NCBI GenBank assembly: GCA_030758115.1
Contig: JANREX010000026.1
Location: 18,580-82,579, forward strand
DNA length: 64,000 nucleotides
Direction: 5' to 3'
Source: Paracoccaceae bacterium
GTDB taxonomy: Bacteria > Pseudomonadota > Alphaproteobacteria > Rhodobacterales > Rhodobacteraceae
Part shown: positions 17,358 to 27,999 of the stretch, piece by piece
How positions within the stretch are numbered: the stretch's first letter is position 1
How the letters are laid out: every line of letters begins with the position of its first letter
Notes under the pieces: model-generated
Databases searched by the model: none
What the model saw: only the letters and a program-made list of their open reading frames with translations
What the model was told of the DNA's origin: nothing
Translations under genes and position numbers: made by a program

Positions 17358-17894
17358 CCCATGCGCCCAGATCGTCAGCGACTGGCGCTGCCCCATGGTG
17401 ACGGGCGTGACGCGGTGCAACAGGAAGCTTGGAAAGATCGTGGCATCCCCCTGCCCCAGGCTGGCCTCTTGGGCATGGGCGCTTGGCATGACCTCCAGCC
17501 GTCCGCCCGCGTAGCCATCGGGCGTCGACAGTTGCACCACCATCGTCAGTTTGCGCTGCCGCGCCAGCGGGCCATCACCGATGTCGGAATGCCAGTCGAA
17601 ATGCCCCTCGCGCTCGGCCCCGTAGCGGGCGACCTGGGCGCTTTCGGAAAAGCTTTGCAGATCGAAGCCGAAAACATCGCGATTGGCCTCGCGCACCACG
17701 TCGATGATGCGGTCCATCACCCATTCGCTGCCCGGCACATCATCCAGCCAGACCAGGTCGGCGCGGCGCAGGTTGTGGTCCTGGTTCTGGCCGACAAGCC
17801 GTGCATCGCGGGCGGGCGCCGCATCGGCCATCGCCACGATTCGCTCGCATTCCTCGGCGGAAAAGGCCGCCGGCCTCGCATGAACCGCGATCAT
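17343..17894 (-). CDS. 2-oxoglutarate/Fe(II)-dependent dioxygenase family protein
   Basis: A 183-residue double-stranded beta-helix protein of the prolyl 4-hydroxylase-like 2OG-Fe(II) oxygenase group. The iron triad is visible as HSD within FDWHSDIGDG and the distal His in SFLLHRVTPV, with an Arg shortly after (GQRQSLTIWAHG) suited to bind 2-oxoglutarate. The length suits a small PKHD-type hydroxylase. The substrate is unknown. It is convergent with purK and divergent from a zincin. Confidence 0.82.
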   Translation of the reverse strand: MIAVHARPAAFSAEECERIVAMADAAPARDARLVGQNQDHNLRRADLVWLDDVPGSEWVMDRIIDVVREANRDVFGFDLQSFSESAQVARYGAEREGHFDWHSDIGDGPLARQRKLTMVVQLSTPDGYAGGRLEVMPSAHAQEASLGQGDATIFPSFLLHRVTPVTMGQRQSLTIWAHGPAFR

Positions 17895-17945
17895 CCTGAT
17901 ACCCTTGTGTGAAAGTCGCGGTCTTGTGCCAAAACGCGCGGGCGA

Positions 17946-17979
17946 CTGCCCGTCAGAACGCGACGGGCAGGTCGTTTTT
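17946..17979. terminator. Strong hairpin with plus-strand T-tract in the divergent gap
   Basis: Nine-base perfect stem CTGCCCGTC / GACGGGCAG (17946-17954 with 17962-17970), seven-base loop, followed on the plus strand by GTCGTTTTT. It is oddly placed, between two divergent genes with no gene reading into it from the left on the plus strand. It may be a 5' leader structure of the zincin transcript or a relic. Confidence 0.45.
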
Positions 17980-18035
17980 CACCTTGTAGCACAGCGGGGA
18001 TTTCAATTCGCCGCCTGACAGGCCATATCGCGGGC

Positions 18036-18431
18036 ATGACGGATGCTTTGCCCAGTCTCGACCAGATCGAAGACATGGCCCGCCGCACGGTGGATGGCCT
18101 GCCAGCAGCGTTTCGCGGCGCGGCCTTGCAGGTCGCGATCTGCGTTGTGGACTGGCCCGACGCCGAGATGCTGCGCGAGCTTGAGATCGACGATCCGCTT
18201 GACCTGACCGGTCTCTATGACGGCATCCCCATGACGGAAAAATCGGTGTTCGATCAACCGATGGGCCCCGATACGGTCTGGCTTTTCCGCGAACCGATCC
18301 TTGATGAATGGCACGCGCGCGGCGACGTGACGATCGAGGACCTCGTGGCCCATGTCACCATCCACGAGTTCGCGCATCATTTCGGCTGGTCGGACGATGA
18401 CATCGCCGCCATAGATCAATGGTGGGAATAG
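18036..18431 (+). CDS. Metallopeptidase family protein (zincin, DUF1025-like)
   Basis: A 131-residue possible acetyl-zinc peptidase of the Zincin_1 family, with the HExxH zinc motif as TIHEFAHHFGWSDDDI near the C-terminus. Other family features are GLYDGIPMTEKSVF and FREPILDEW. There is no signal peptide, so it is cytoplasmic. The true substrate is unknown. The ribosome-binding site ahead of ATG 18036 is weak. Confidence 0.85.
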   Translation: MTDALPSLDQIEDMARRTVDGLPAAFRGAALQVAICVVDWPDAEMLRELEIDDPLDLTGLYDGIPMTEKSVFDQPMGPDTVWLFREPILDEWHARGDVTIEDLVAHVTIHEFAHHFGWSDDDIAAIDQWWE

Positions 18432-18447
18432 GCGCGCCCGGCCCGGG

Positions 18448-20112
18448 TCACGCCCCGCTATTGTCGCGCCAGCGGTTCACGATCGGATAACGGCGATCCA
18501 GCCAGAAGGCCCGCGGGCTGAGGCGCGTCCCCGGCGCGGACTGGAAGCGCTTGTATTCGCTGATGTAAAGCAGATGCTCGATCCGCTTGACGGTGGCCCG
18601 GTCATAGCCTGCGGCCACGCAATCCTCGACCGAGGCTTCGGCATCCACCAGCAACATCAGGATTGCATCCAGCACCTCGTAGGGGGGCAGGCTGTCCTCG
18701 TCCTTCTGGTCGGGGCGCAATTCGGCGCTGGGGGGTTTTTCGATGATCCGGGTCGGGATCACCTCGCCCGCAGGGCCTTTCATCCAGTCGCGGTGGTTCT
18801 CGTTGCGCCAACGGCAGGCGGCAAACACGCGCGTCTTGTACATGTCCTTGATCGGGTTGTAGCCGCCCGCCATGTCGCCATAGATCGTGGCATAGCCCAC
18901 CGCGACTTCGGACTTGTTGCCCGTGGTCAGCAGCATGTTGCCGAACTTGTTGCTCATCGCCATCAGCAGCAGGCCGCGCAGGCGGGATTGTATGTTTTCC
19001 TCGGTCAGGTCGGGGTCACGTCCTGCGAAAAGCGGTGCCAGCGTTTCGGTCACGGCGGCGCGCGTGGCGCTGATCGGCACCGTGTCATAGGCGCAGCCCA
19101 GCGCCTCGGCCACGGCGCGGGCATCATCAAGCGAGGCTTGCGAGGTGTATTCCGAGGGCAGCATCACGCAGCGCAGGTTGTCCGCACCGATCGCATCGGC
19201 GGCGATCGTGGCCACGATCGCGCTGTCGATCCCGCCCGACAGCCCCAGGATCGCGGATCGAAACCCGGTCTTGCCCATGTAGTCGCGCAGGCTTTCGACC
19301 ATGGCGCGGTAGTCCTGTTCCATCGCCTCGGGCATAAGGGCGCGCGCGCCTTCGGACGCGATCCAGCCATCGGGGCCCTGGATGAAATCCACATGGACCA
19401 CCGCCTCGTCGAACAGCGGCAGTTGCACGGCCAGCGCACCGCCGGGGTTCAGCACGAAGGATCCGCCGTCAAAGACCTGATCGTCCTGCCCGCCTACCAT
19501 GTTCAGGTAGACCAGTGGCAATTCGGTTTCGATGACGCGGGCGACCATCATGTTCTGGCGCACTTCCATCTTGCCGCGGAAATAGGGGCTGCCATTGGGC
19601 ACCAGCAGCAATTCGGCCCCGGTTTCGGCCAGGGTTTCGGCGACGTCGGGATGCCAGGCATCCTCGCAGATCGGGCTGCCGATCCGCACGGGGCCGATGC
19701 TGTAGGGGCCCTGGGGCGGACCCGCGTCGAAGATGCGTTTTTCGTCGAAAACAGTCTCGTTCGGCAGATGCTGCTTGAGAACGCGCGCCGTGACCTGCCC
19801 ACCCTGCAGGATGAACCACGCGTTATACAGCTTGCCCCTCTCGACCCATGGCCCGCCGATCCCGATGGCGGGGCCATCGGCGCAGTCGCGGGCCAGCGCC
19901 TCGATCCGGGCGATGGCAGCCTGCTGGAAGGCGGGCTTCATCACGAGGTCCTGCGTGTTGTAGCCGGTGATGAACATCTCGGGCAGCGCCAGCATGTCCG
20001 CACCTGCGTCACGCGCCTGTTCCCAGGCGGCGCACGCGCGGGCGGCATTGCCCTCAAGATCGCCCAGGACGGGGTTGAGCTGTGCAAGTGTCAGGCGAAA
20101 ACGCGCGGCCAT
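18448..20112 (-). CDS. nadE: NAD+ synthase (glutamine-hydrolysing)
   Basis: Makes NAD from deamido-NAD using glutamine as nitrogen source. The 554-residue two-domain protein has an N-terminal nitrilase-type glutaminase (Glu in LPEMFITGYN; Lys in VLKQHLPNE; Cys in GSPICEDAWHPD) and a C-terminal synthetase domain with the PP-loop LGLSGGIDSAIVATI, LLTTGNKSE and the closing KRFQSAPGTR. Length is typical of the shorter bacterial glutamine-dependent form. It is convergent with the zincin gene and divergent from the MORN gene. Confidence 0.95.
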   Translation of the reverse strand: MAARFRLTLAQLNPVLGDLEGNAARACAAWEQARDAGADMLALPEMFITGYNTQDLVMKPAFQQAAIARIEALARDCADGPAIGIGGPWVERGKLYNAWFILQGGQVTARVLKQHLPNETVFDEKRIFDAGPPQGPYSIGPVRIGSPICEDAWHPDVAETLAETGAELLLVPNGSPYFRGKMEVRQNMMVARVIETELPLVYLNMVGGQDDQVFDGGSFVLNPGGALAVQLPLFDEAVVHVDFIQGPDGWIASEGARALMPEAMEQDYRAMVESLRDYMGKTGFRSAILGLSGGIDSAIVATIAADAIGADNLRCVMLPSEYTSQASLDDARAVAEALGCAYDTVPISATRAAVTETLAPLFAGRDPDLTEENIQSRLRGLLLMAMSNKFGNMLLTTGNKSEVAVGYATIYGDMAGGYNPIKDMYKTRVFAACRWRNENHRDWMKGPAGEVIPTRIIEKPPSAELRPDQKDEDSLPPYEVLDAILMLLVDAEASVEDCVAAGYDRATVKRIEHLLYISEYKRFQSAPGTRLSPRAFWLDRRYPIVNRWRDNSGA

Positions 20113-20278
20113 GATCTGCCCTCTGATCGGTCATTCCCCCGATGACTTAGCAGATCACGTGGCAAGGGAAAGCCGATATGCGGCAAAAGGCGTTGTCTGG
20201 CGGCGCGCCCTCCTTTAGGTTCCGGGGCTGAGCAAGGCCTGTCCGCGCCGGGCGGGCCACAGCGATCAAGGACATGGC

Positions 20279-21748
20279 ATGAAGCAGACGCGCACGATCT
20301 TCGGGATGTGCCTTGTGGCAGGGCTGACACTGGGCGCCAGCCTGTCGGCGCAACAGGCCAGCGATGTGCAGACCAAGCAATATGACGATGGCGGGGTCTA
20401 CGAGGGCACGTTCCTGAACGGGCTGCAGCATGGGACGGGCACCTACCGGCTGCCCAACGGATACGAATATACCGGCGACTGGGTCGAGGGCGAGATCCGC
20501 GGCAACGGCGTGGCGCGCTTTCCCAACGGGTCGGTCTACGAGGGGCAGTTCCAGCGTGGCAAGCCCGAGGGCGTGGGCCGCATCGTCTTTACCGATGGCG
20601 GCACCTATGAGGGCGAGTGGCTGGATGGCAAGATCACCGGGCAGGGTATCGCCGCCTATGCCAACGGCATGCGCTATGAGGGCGGATTCCTGGAAGCCCT
20701 GCACCACGGGCGCGGCGTGATGCAAAGCCCCGGCGGCTATGTCTATGACGGCACATGGGATCGCGGGATCAAGGATGGTAACGCGCGCATCACCTATCCC
20801 GATGGCGCCGTCTATGAAGGTGCCGTGGTGCGCGGCGCGCGCGAGGGCACGGGCATTCTGACCATGCCCGACGGTCTGATCTACGAGGGCACCTGGAAAG
20901 ACGGCCAGATCAATGGCGAAGGCAAGCTGACCCAGCCCAATGGCGACATCTATGAAGGCACCCTGGTCGAGGGGCGCCGCGAGGGACAGGGCCGCGTGAC
21001 CTATGCCAATGGCGACGCATATGTCGGCGGGTTCGTCGATGACCTGCGCCACGGCGAGGGCGTCTTTACCGGCACGGACGGCTATGTCTACCAGGGGTCC
21101 TGGGTGGCGGGGCGGATCGACGGGCAAGGCCGCGTCACCTATCCCGACGGGTCGGTCTACGAGGGCCAGTTCCGCGCCGACCTGCCGGATGGCACAGGCA
21201 CGATCACCTATCCCGACGGCTCCACCTACGAAGGCGGGTGGCAGGCCGGCGTGATCCAGGGCCAGGGTCGCGCCGTCTATGCCAATGGGCTGATCTACGA
21301 GGGCGGGTTTCGCGAAGCGAAGAACCACGGCACCGGGGTGATGACCTATCCCGATGGCTACCGCTATGAAGGCGAATGGCTGGACGGGCAGCGCCATGGG
21401 CAGGGTGTCGCCACCTACCCCGATGGCACCGTCTATACCGGGCAGTTCGTGAACGGGCAGCGCGAGGGCCAGGGCGAGATCGTGATGTCCGACGGGTTTT
21501 CCTATACCGGGCAATGGCGCGCCGGCGAGATCGACGGGCGCGGCATCGCAACCTATGCCAATGGCGATGTCTATGAGGGCATGTTCAGCGCCGGACGCCG
21601 CCAGGGCGAAGGCACGATGCGCTATGCCTCGGGCCTGGAGGTGACGGGAAATTGGCAGAACGGCGCACCACCCGCCGAAGAAGGTGCAGCGCCCGCCCCC
21701 GCGCCCGAGGCGGCACCCGCCGATACACCGGCCGTGCCTGCCGACTGA
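20279..21748 (+). CDS. Exported MORN-repeat protein (18 tandem 23-residue repeats)
   Basis: A 489-residue protein with an N-terminal signal peptide (cleavage near ASLSAQ, about residue 24). From residue 40 it has 18 uninterrupted repeats of exactly 23 residues of the form VYEGxWxxGxxxGxGxxxYPDGx, then half a repeat and an Ala/Pro-rich tail (about 465-489). The MORN fold makes an elongated beta-structure used as a binding or lipid-associated scaffold. The signal peptide places it in the periplasm or outside. No enzymatic domain is attached and the partner is unknown. The start is fixed by the signal peptide. Confidence 0.88.
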   Translation: MKQTRTIFGMCLVAGLTLGASLSAQQASDVQTKQYDDGGVYEGTFLNGLQHGTGTYRLPNGYEYTGDWVEGEIRGNGVARFPNGSVYEGQFQRGKPEGVGRIVFTDGGTYEGEWLDGKITGQGIAAYANGMRYEGGFLEALHHGRGVMQSPGGYVYDGTWDRGIKDGNARITYPDGAVYEGAVVRGAREGTGILTMPDGLIYEGTWKDGQINGEGKLTQPNGDIYEGTLVEGRREGQGRVTYANGDAYVGGFVDDLRHGEGVFTGTDGYVYQGSWVAGRIDGQGRVTYPDGSVYEGQFRADLPDGTGTITYPDGSTYEGGWQAGVIQGQGRAVYANGLIYEGGFREAKNHGTGVMTYPDGYRYEGEWLDGQRHGQGVATYPDGTVYTGQFVNGQREGQGEIVMSDGFSYTGQWRAGEIDGRGIATYANGDVYEGMFSAGRRQGEGTMRYASGLEVTGNWQNGAPPAEEGAAPAPAPEAAPADTPAVPAD

Positions 21749-21776
21749 CCGCGCGCCCGGCGCCGCTGATGCGATT

Positions 21777-21798
21777 GGATATTTGGAGCAAGAAGAAA
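21777..21798 (-). repeat. 22-bp dispersed intergenic repeat, copy 2
   Basis: Minus-strand copy, identical to the copy at 6015-6036 over all 22 bases. It lies between the convergent MORN and photolyase genes, right after a GC-rich hairpin (about 21797-21817) at the photolyase stop, so its T-rich half could act as a terminator tail. Confidence 0.75.
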
Positions 21799-21816
21799 CA
21801 GGGCGGCGCGCCCCTG

Positions 21817-23343
21817 TCAGATCCGCTTGCCGGCCTGCATCCGCACGAGGAAAGCGTCCGCCTCGGCCAGAACGGTGGCGCGACGATCCTCGGCCATGCG
21901 ATCCCATGTGGCATACATCTGCCCCATCCGCGGATTGGACGCGAACCGTTCGCGGTGGCGGATCAGGAAGTGCCAGTAGAGCAGGTTGAACGGACAGGCG
22001 CGCGGGCCGGTCTTGTCCTTGACCCGGTAGGCGCATGATCCGCAGTAATCCGACATCCTGTCGATGTAATTGCCGGACGAGACATAGGGTTTCGACGCGA
22101 TGATGCCGCCATCGGCAAACAGGCTCATGCCGACCACATTCGGCGCCTCGACCCATTCATAGGCGTCGGCATAGACGGCCAGGTACCAATCCTGCACCTG
22201 TGCGGGGTCGATCCCGGCCAGCAGTGCGAAATTGCCCGTGACCATCAGGCGCTGGATATGGTGGGCATAGGCGTTTTCCGCCGTCTGGGTCACCGCGCGC
22301 TCCATGCAGCGCATGTCGGTCGGCGCGCCCCAGAACAGGTCCGGCAGATCGTTCCTGTGGCCCAGCGCGTTGCGGCGGGTGTAGTCGGGACCTTCGCGAT
22401 ACCAGATCCCGCGCACATATTCGCGCCAGCCGATGATCTGGCGGATGAAACCTTCGGCCGCGTTCAGGGGGGCCTGGCCCGCTTTCCAGGCCTCCTCGAC
22501 CCGCTGGCAGACCTCGAGCGGACCCAGAAGGCCCGCGTTCAGGTAAAGCCCGATCAGCGCATGATACATGAAGGGCTGGTCGGCCAGCATCGCATCCTGG
22601 TAATCGCCAAACCCCGGCAGGCCGCCTGCGATCCAGTGATCCAGGTGTTCCAGTGCCTGCGCGCGGTCCGTGCCGAACCAGAAGGGGCGCAACTGCCCGA
22701 AATGGTTGGAAAAGCGCGCCTCGACCAGGTCCAGCACCTCGGCGGTGACGGCATCGGGTTCAAACCTGAGGGGCCCGTCGAAGGTGACCGCATCGGGTGC
22801 GGGCTTGCGGTTGTCATGGTCATAGTTCCACTGCCCGCCCGCAGGCTGATCCCCGTCCATCAACAGCCCGGTCTTGCGGCGCATCTCGCGGTAGAAATAC
22901 TCCATCCGCAGCTGCTTGCGATCCTTGGCCCAGGCCTCGAACTCGGTCGCGGTGGCGATGAAGCGATCATCGCGCAGCATGTGCAGCTTGAGCGGCATGT
23001 CGTCCAGCGCGGCGCGCAGGCGCCAGTCGCCGGGTTCCGTGGCGATCACGCCGGTGGCCTTGCGGTCGGCGGCACGGCGCAGCAACTCTCCGGCAATGGT
23101 GCCCGTGTTGGCGGGATCATCCAGCCGCGTGTAATCCACAGCCCATCCCGCATCCCGCAGACGCACCGCGAATTTGCGCATGGCCGCGAACAGAAACGCG
23201 ATCTTCTTGGGGTGATGGGGCACATGCCCGGCCTCTTCCGCCACCTCGGCCATGACCACCACGTCGCGATCAGGATCGGCGGCCTTCAGCGCGGCCATTC
23301 CATCGGACAGCTGATCGCCCAGAACCAGAACCAGCCGCGTCAC
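21817..23343 (-). CDS. FeS-type (6-4) photolyase / cryptochrome-photolyase-related protein (PhrB-like)
   Basis: FAD protein that repairs pyrimidine (6-4) photoproducts with light. The 508-residue protein matches the FeS-BCP class: N-terminal antenna domain (LVLVLGDQLS) and C-terminal helical FAD domain with IRQIIGWREYVRG. The four [4Fe-4S] ligands correspond to C346, C434, C437 and C450, the spacing known for Agrobacterium PhrB, and H361-H362 lie in AYAHHIQRLMVTGNF at the catalytic position. The start is GTG at 23343, overlapping the SDR stop (GTGA). Confidence 0.92.
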   Translation of the reverse strand: MTRLVLVLGDQLSDGMAALKAADPDRDVVVMAEVAEEAGHVPHHPKKIAFLFAAMRKFAVRLRDAGWAVDYTRLDDPANTGTIAGELLRRAADRKATGVIATEPGDWRLRAALDDMPLKLHMLRDDRFIATATEFEAWAKDRKQLRMEYFYREMRRKTGLLMDGDQPAGGQWNYDHDNRKPAPDAVTFDGPLRFEPDAVTAEVLDLVEARFSNHFGQLRPFWFGTDRAQALEHLDHWIAGGLPGFGDYQDAMLADQPFMYHALIGLYLNAGLLGPLEVCQRVEEAWKAGQAPLNAAEGFIRQIIGWREYVRGIWYREGPDYTRRNALGHRNDLPDLFWGAPTDMRCMERAVTQTAENAYAHHIQRLMVTGNFALLAGIDPAQVQDWYLAVYADAYEWVEAPNVVGMSLFADGGIIASKPYVSSGNYIDRMSDYCGSCAYRVKDKTGPRACPFNLLYWHFLIRHRERFASNPRMGQMYATWDRMAEDRRATVLAEADAFLVRMQAGKRI

Positions 23344-24005
23344 CAGGCCACCCGCTTGCCTTGCCAGTCGAAGAAACCGCCCGTCTCGGCCGGGGTCAGC
23401 GCCTCGATCACGCCCAGCAGGTTGCTTGCGGCCCGATCCGGCGGCACCCGGTCATGGGAGGCGGCATATTCGGCGGTAAAGTCTGTGGCGACCGTGCCGG
23501 GATGCAGCGCCACGCAAAGCGCATGGCGATGACTGCGCGCCAGTTCGATGGCGCCGGTGTGGATCATCTGGTTCAGCGCGGCCTTGGCGGTGCGATAGCT
23601 GTACCAGCCGCCAAGGGCGTTGTCCCCGATCGAGCCCACCCGCGCCGAGAGGGCTGCAAAGACCGCCCGCCGGTCACGCGGCAGCAGGCGCAGGCTGTGT
23701 TTCAGCACCAGGGACGGCCCGATGCAGTTCAGCGCGAACTGATCCGCCATGGCCTGCGCGGTGACGCGGCGGATCGTCTTTTCCGGTGCGGCCCCCCCGA
23801 TCTCCAGCGCGCCGGTCGCGACAAGGATCAGGTCGAACCCTGGCTCCAGCCCGCCGAGACATGCCGCCACGCTGTCTTCATGCGTCACATCAAGACCGTC
23901 ATCGCGCCGCGACAGACCCGTCACGGCAACGCCGCGCGCCTGCAATGCCGCCACGAGTGCGGCGCCGATGCCACCCGAAGCTCCTATGATCAATGCCTTT
24001 TCCAT
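23340..24005 (-). CDS. SDR family NAD(P)-dependent oxidoreductase
   Basis: A 221-residue short-chain dehydrogenase. The cofactor motif is ALIIGASGGIGAALV, the NAG-like position is ATGALEIGG, and the catalytic Tyr-Lys is YSYRTAKAALNQM with a preceding Ser (LSARVGSIG). It resembles the CsgA/YciK-like small SDRs. The frame is open to 24101, but the family starts at MEKALIIG (24005). It overlaps the photolyase gene and the two are probably one transcript; SDR-photolyase pairing recurs in related bacteria. The substrate is unknown. Confidence 0.88.
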   Translation of the reverse strand: MEKALIIGASGGIGAALVAALQARGVAVTGLSRRDDGLDVTHEDSVAACLGGLEPGFDLILVATGALEIGGAAPEKTIRRVTAQAMADQFALNCIGPSLVLKHSLRLLPRDRRAVFAALSARVGSIGDNALGGWYSYRTAKAALNQMIHTGAIELARSHRHALCVALHPGTVATDFTAEYAASHDRVPPDRAASNLLGVIEALTPAETGGFFDWQGKRVAW

Positions 24006-24063
24006 GCAGCGGGACCTAGGCGCAAGGCTTCGGTCTTCAATGCACGGACCCTGAAATTCGGGC

Positions 24064-24091
24064 TTTTCATTTGCCGCGCGCCGCGTATAAC
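24064..24091 (+). promoter_or_regulatory. Putative leuA-leader promoter
   Basis: TTTTCA, a 16-base spacer and TATAAC (24086-24091). The leader ATG lies only nine bases after the -10 box, so transcription may begin at or next to the ATG and the leader mRNA may be leaderless, as known for the Sinorhizobium trp leader. Confidence 0.45.
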
Positions 24092-24099
24092 CTGACGTC

Positions 24100-24189
24100 A
24101 TGACGATGTTGGCACATAATGCGACCCCGGCACGCGCTTTGCGCGCGTCCTTCGCTGCTGCCCTTCTGCTGTCGCTAAGCCGCCTCTGA
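24100..24189 (+). CDS. leuL: Leucine-rich leader peptide of leuA
   Basis: A 29-residue ORF (MTMLAHNATPARALRASFAA, then ALLLSLSRL) immediately upstream of leuA, ending 79 bases before it. Seven of 29 codons are Leu, with five in the last eight residues (CTT CTG CTG ... CTA ... CTC). The stop codon lies in the 5' arm of a perfect ten-base hairpin. This is the classic design of a ribosome-mediated attenuator sensing Leu-tRNA charging. The ORF is too short to be called by normal gene finders. Confidence 0.7.
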   Translation: MTMLAHNATPARALRASFAAALLLSLSRL

Positions 24190-24235
24190 GCGTGCCGGCC
24201 CGGCGCGACCGCTCAGAGGATGTGCACCCCGCGCC
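24183..24235 (+). promoter_or_regulatory. leuA attenuator hairpins
   Basis: Hairpin A pairs CCTCTGAGCG (24183-24192) with CGCTCAGAGG (24210-24219), perfect over ten bases. Hairpin B pairs GGCGCG (24202-24207) with CGCGCC (24230-24235) and cannot coexist with A. No T-tract follows either, so the switch may be weak, Rho-linked or translational. The arm order means a ribosome at the leader stop would melt A. Confidence 0.55.
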
Positions 24236-24268
24236 AAGCCCATCAGCAGACATGAAAAGAGACCCGAC

Positions 24269-25843
<1,575 letters not shown>

Positions 25844-25869
25844 TCCAGCTGATCCGACCTGCAAAGCAA

Positions 25870-25899
25870 GGCCCGCCGCCACCACGCGGCGGGCCTTTT
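25870..25899 (+). terminator. Rho-independent terminator of leuA
   Basis: Perfect ten-base stem GGCCCGCCGC / GCGGCGGGCC (25870-25879 with 25886-25895), six-base loop, then TTTT. It begins 27 bases after the leuA stop. Confidence 0.88.
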
Positions 25900-25909
25900 G
25901 CATGATCGG

Positions 25910-25931
25910 CTTCTTCTTGCCGGAAATATCC
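25910..25931 (+). repeat. 22-bp dispersed intergenic repeat, copy 3
   Basis: Plus-strand copy 11 bases after the leuA terminator, in the convergent leuA-rlmJ gap. It differs from copies 1 and 2 only at the first base and the three-base variable centre. A hairpin GGGGGC-AGACA-GCCCCC follows at 25953-25969. Confidence 0.75.
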
Positions 25932-25979
25932 TCGGGGGAGTCCCGCAGGGACGGGGGCAGACAGCCCCCCTGCCCGGCT

Positions 25980-26765
25980 TCAGCGCTTGGCGAACATCGC
26001 GGTCAGCCGCCGCGCTTCCGCCTCGATCCCCCAGGGCGCGTTCACGATGAACATGCCCGATCCCACCATCCGGTGACCGGGCCGCACGGGCGGGAAACGC
26101 ACCTCGTGGCGCAGCGCGCCGGGCAGGCCCTGCGCCTCCAGCGCCGCCAGCATCGGACCATGGGTGCCACCTGTCAGGATCGGGTACCACAGGCAGATGA
26201 TGCCGACATTCCACTTGCGATGCAGCTTGGCGATCTGGTCCGGTATCCGGTCGTAGTCGGCCTTGACCTCGTAGCTGGGGTCGATCAGCAAAAGCCCGCG
26301 CCGCGGCTCGGGCGGGCACAGGGCCTGGGCCATGGCAAACCCGTCCTGCCGGTGGATGCGCGCGCCATGGGGCGACATGGCGAACTCAAGGGCTGCATGT
26401 TCCTGCGGGTGCAATTCGGCCAGGTGCATCCGGTCCCCGGCGCGCAGGATCTGCGCCGCCAGCAGGGGCGATCCGGCATAGGCCTGCGCCCCATGGGTCG
26501 CACGGACCTGCGCCAGGGCCGCAAGATAGGGATGATCGGCAGGCATTCCACCCGCGCGCAGGACTGCACCGATACCTGCCGCCGCCTCTCCGGTCTTCAG
26601 CGCCTCGGGCGCATCCAGCAGATAGAGCGCGCGCCCCGCATGGGTTTCGAGGTAGCTCAAGGGTTTGTCCTTGGCCGTCAGATAGGCCAGCATGCGGCAG
26701 AGCAGCGCATGTTTGTGAACATCCGCCGGATTGCCCGCATGATAGATATGTTGGTAGGACAGCAT
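25980..26765 (-). CDS. rlmJ: 23S rRNA (adenine(2030)-N(6))-methyltransferase
   Basis: Methylates A2030 of 23S rRNA (E. coli numbering) with SAM. The 261 residues begin with the family signature MLSYQHIYHAGNPADVHKH, followed by YLETHAGRALY, the catalytic LLIDPSYEVK (DPPY-like motif) and the closing GSGMFIVNAPWG. The frame opens at 26783, but the signature sets the start at 26765. It is divergent from mreB. Confidence 0.92.
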   Translation of the reverse strand: MLSYQHIYHAGNPADVHKHALLCRMLAYLTAKDKPLSYLETHAGRALYLLDAPEALKTGEAAAGIGAVLRAGGMPADHPYLAALAQVRATHGAQAYAGSPLLAAQILRAGDRMHLAELHPQEHAALEFAMSPHGARIHRQDGFAMAQALCPPEPRRGLLLIDPSYEVKADYDRIPDQIAKLHRKWNVGIICLWYPILTGGTHGPMLAALEAQGLPGALRHEVRFPPVRPGHRMVGSGMFIVNAPWGIEAEARRLTAMFAKR

Positions 26766-26828
26766 CCGCGCTGCATAGCCCATCGGCCGGAACGGCGAAA
26801 GTGCGCTGATGAAGAATCAAGCGGGGTC

Positions 26829-26857
26829 TTTCGCTGGGGCCACCCTGCCCCTATAAG
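26829..26857 (+). promoter_or_regulatory. Putative mreB operon promoter
   Basis: TTTCGC, a 17-base spacer and TATAAG, about 65 bases before the mreB ATG. The -10 is good and the -35 weak. Confidence 0.45.
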
Positions 26858-26891
26858 GACAAGTGGCCTGCATGGGCAGAGTCGCGGGTAA

Positions 26892-27968
<1,077 letters not shown>

Positions 27969-27999
27969 TCCTTTCACCCTCTGACATCAGGGGTCCGAC

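Noticed and set aside
17957-18030. Minus-strand peptide-like tail ending LKSPLCYKVKNDLPVAF before a hairpin
   Set aside because: It reads like a protein C-terminus, but the frame has no usable start codon before it runs into the zincin gene. It may be a gene relic; not supportable as a gene.
20147-22156. Minus-strand open frame of 669 codons opposite the MORN gene
   Set aside because: Its repeats are the antisense of the 69-base MORN repeat unit. The plus strand has a signal peptide and exact repeats, so this is a shadow.
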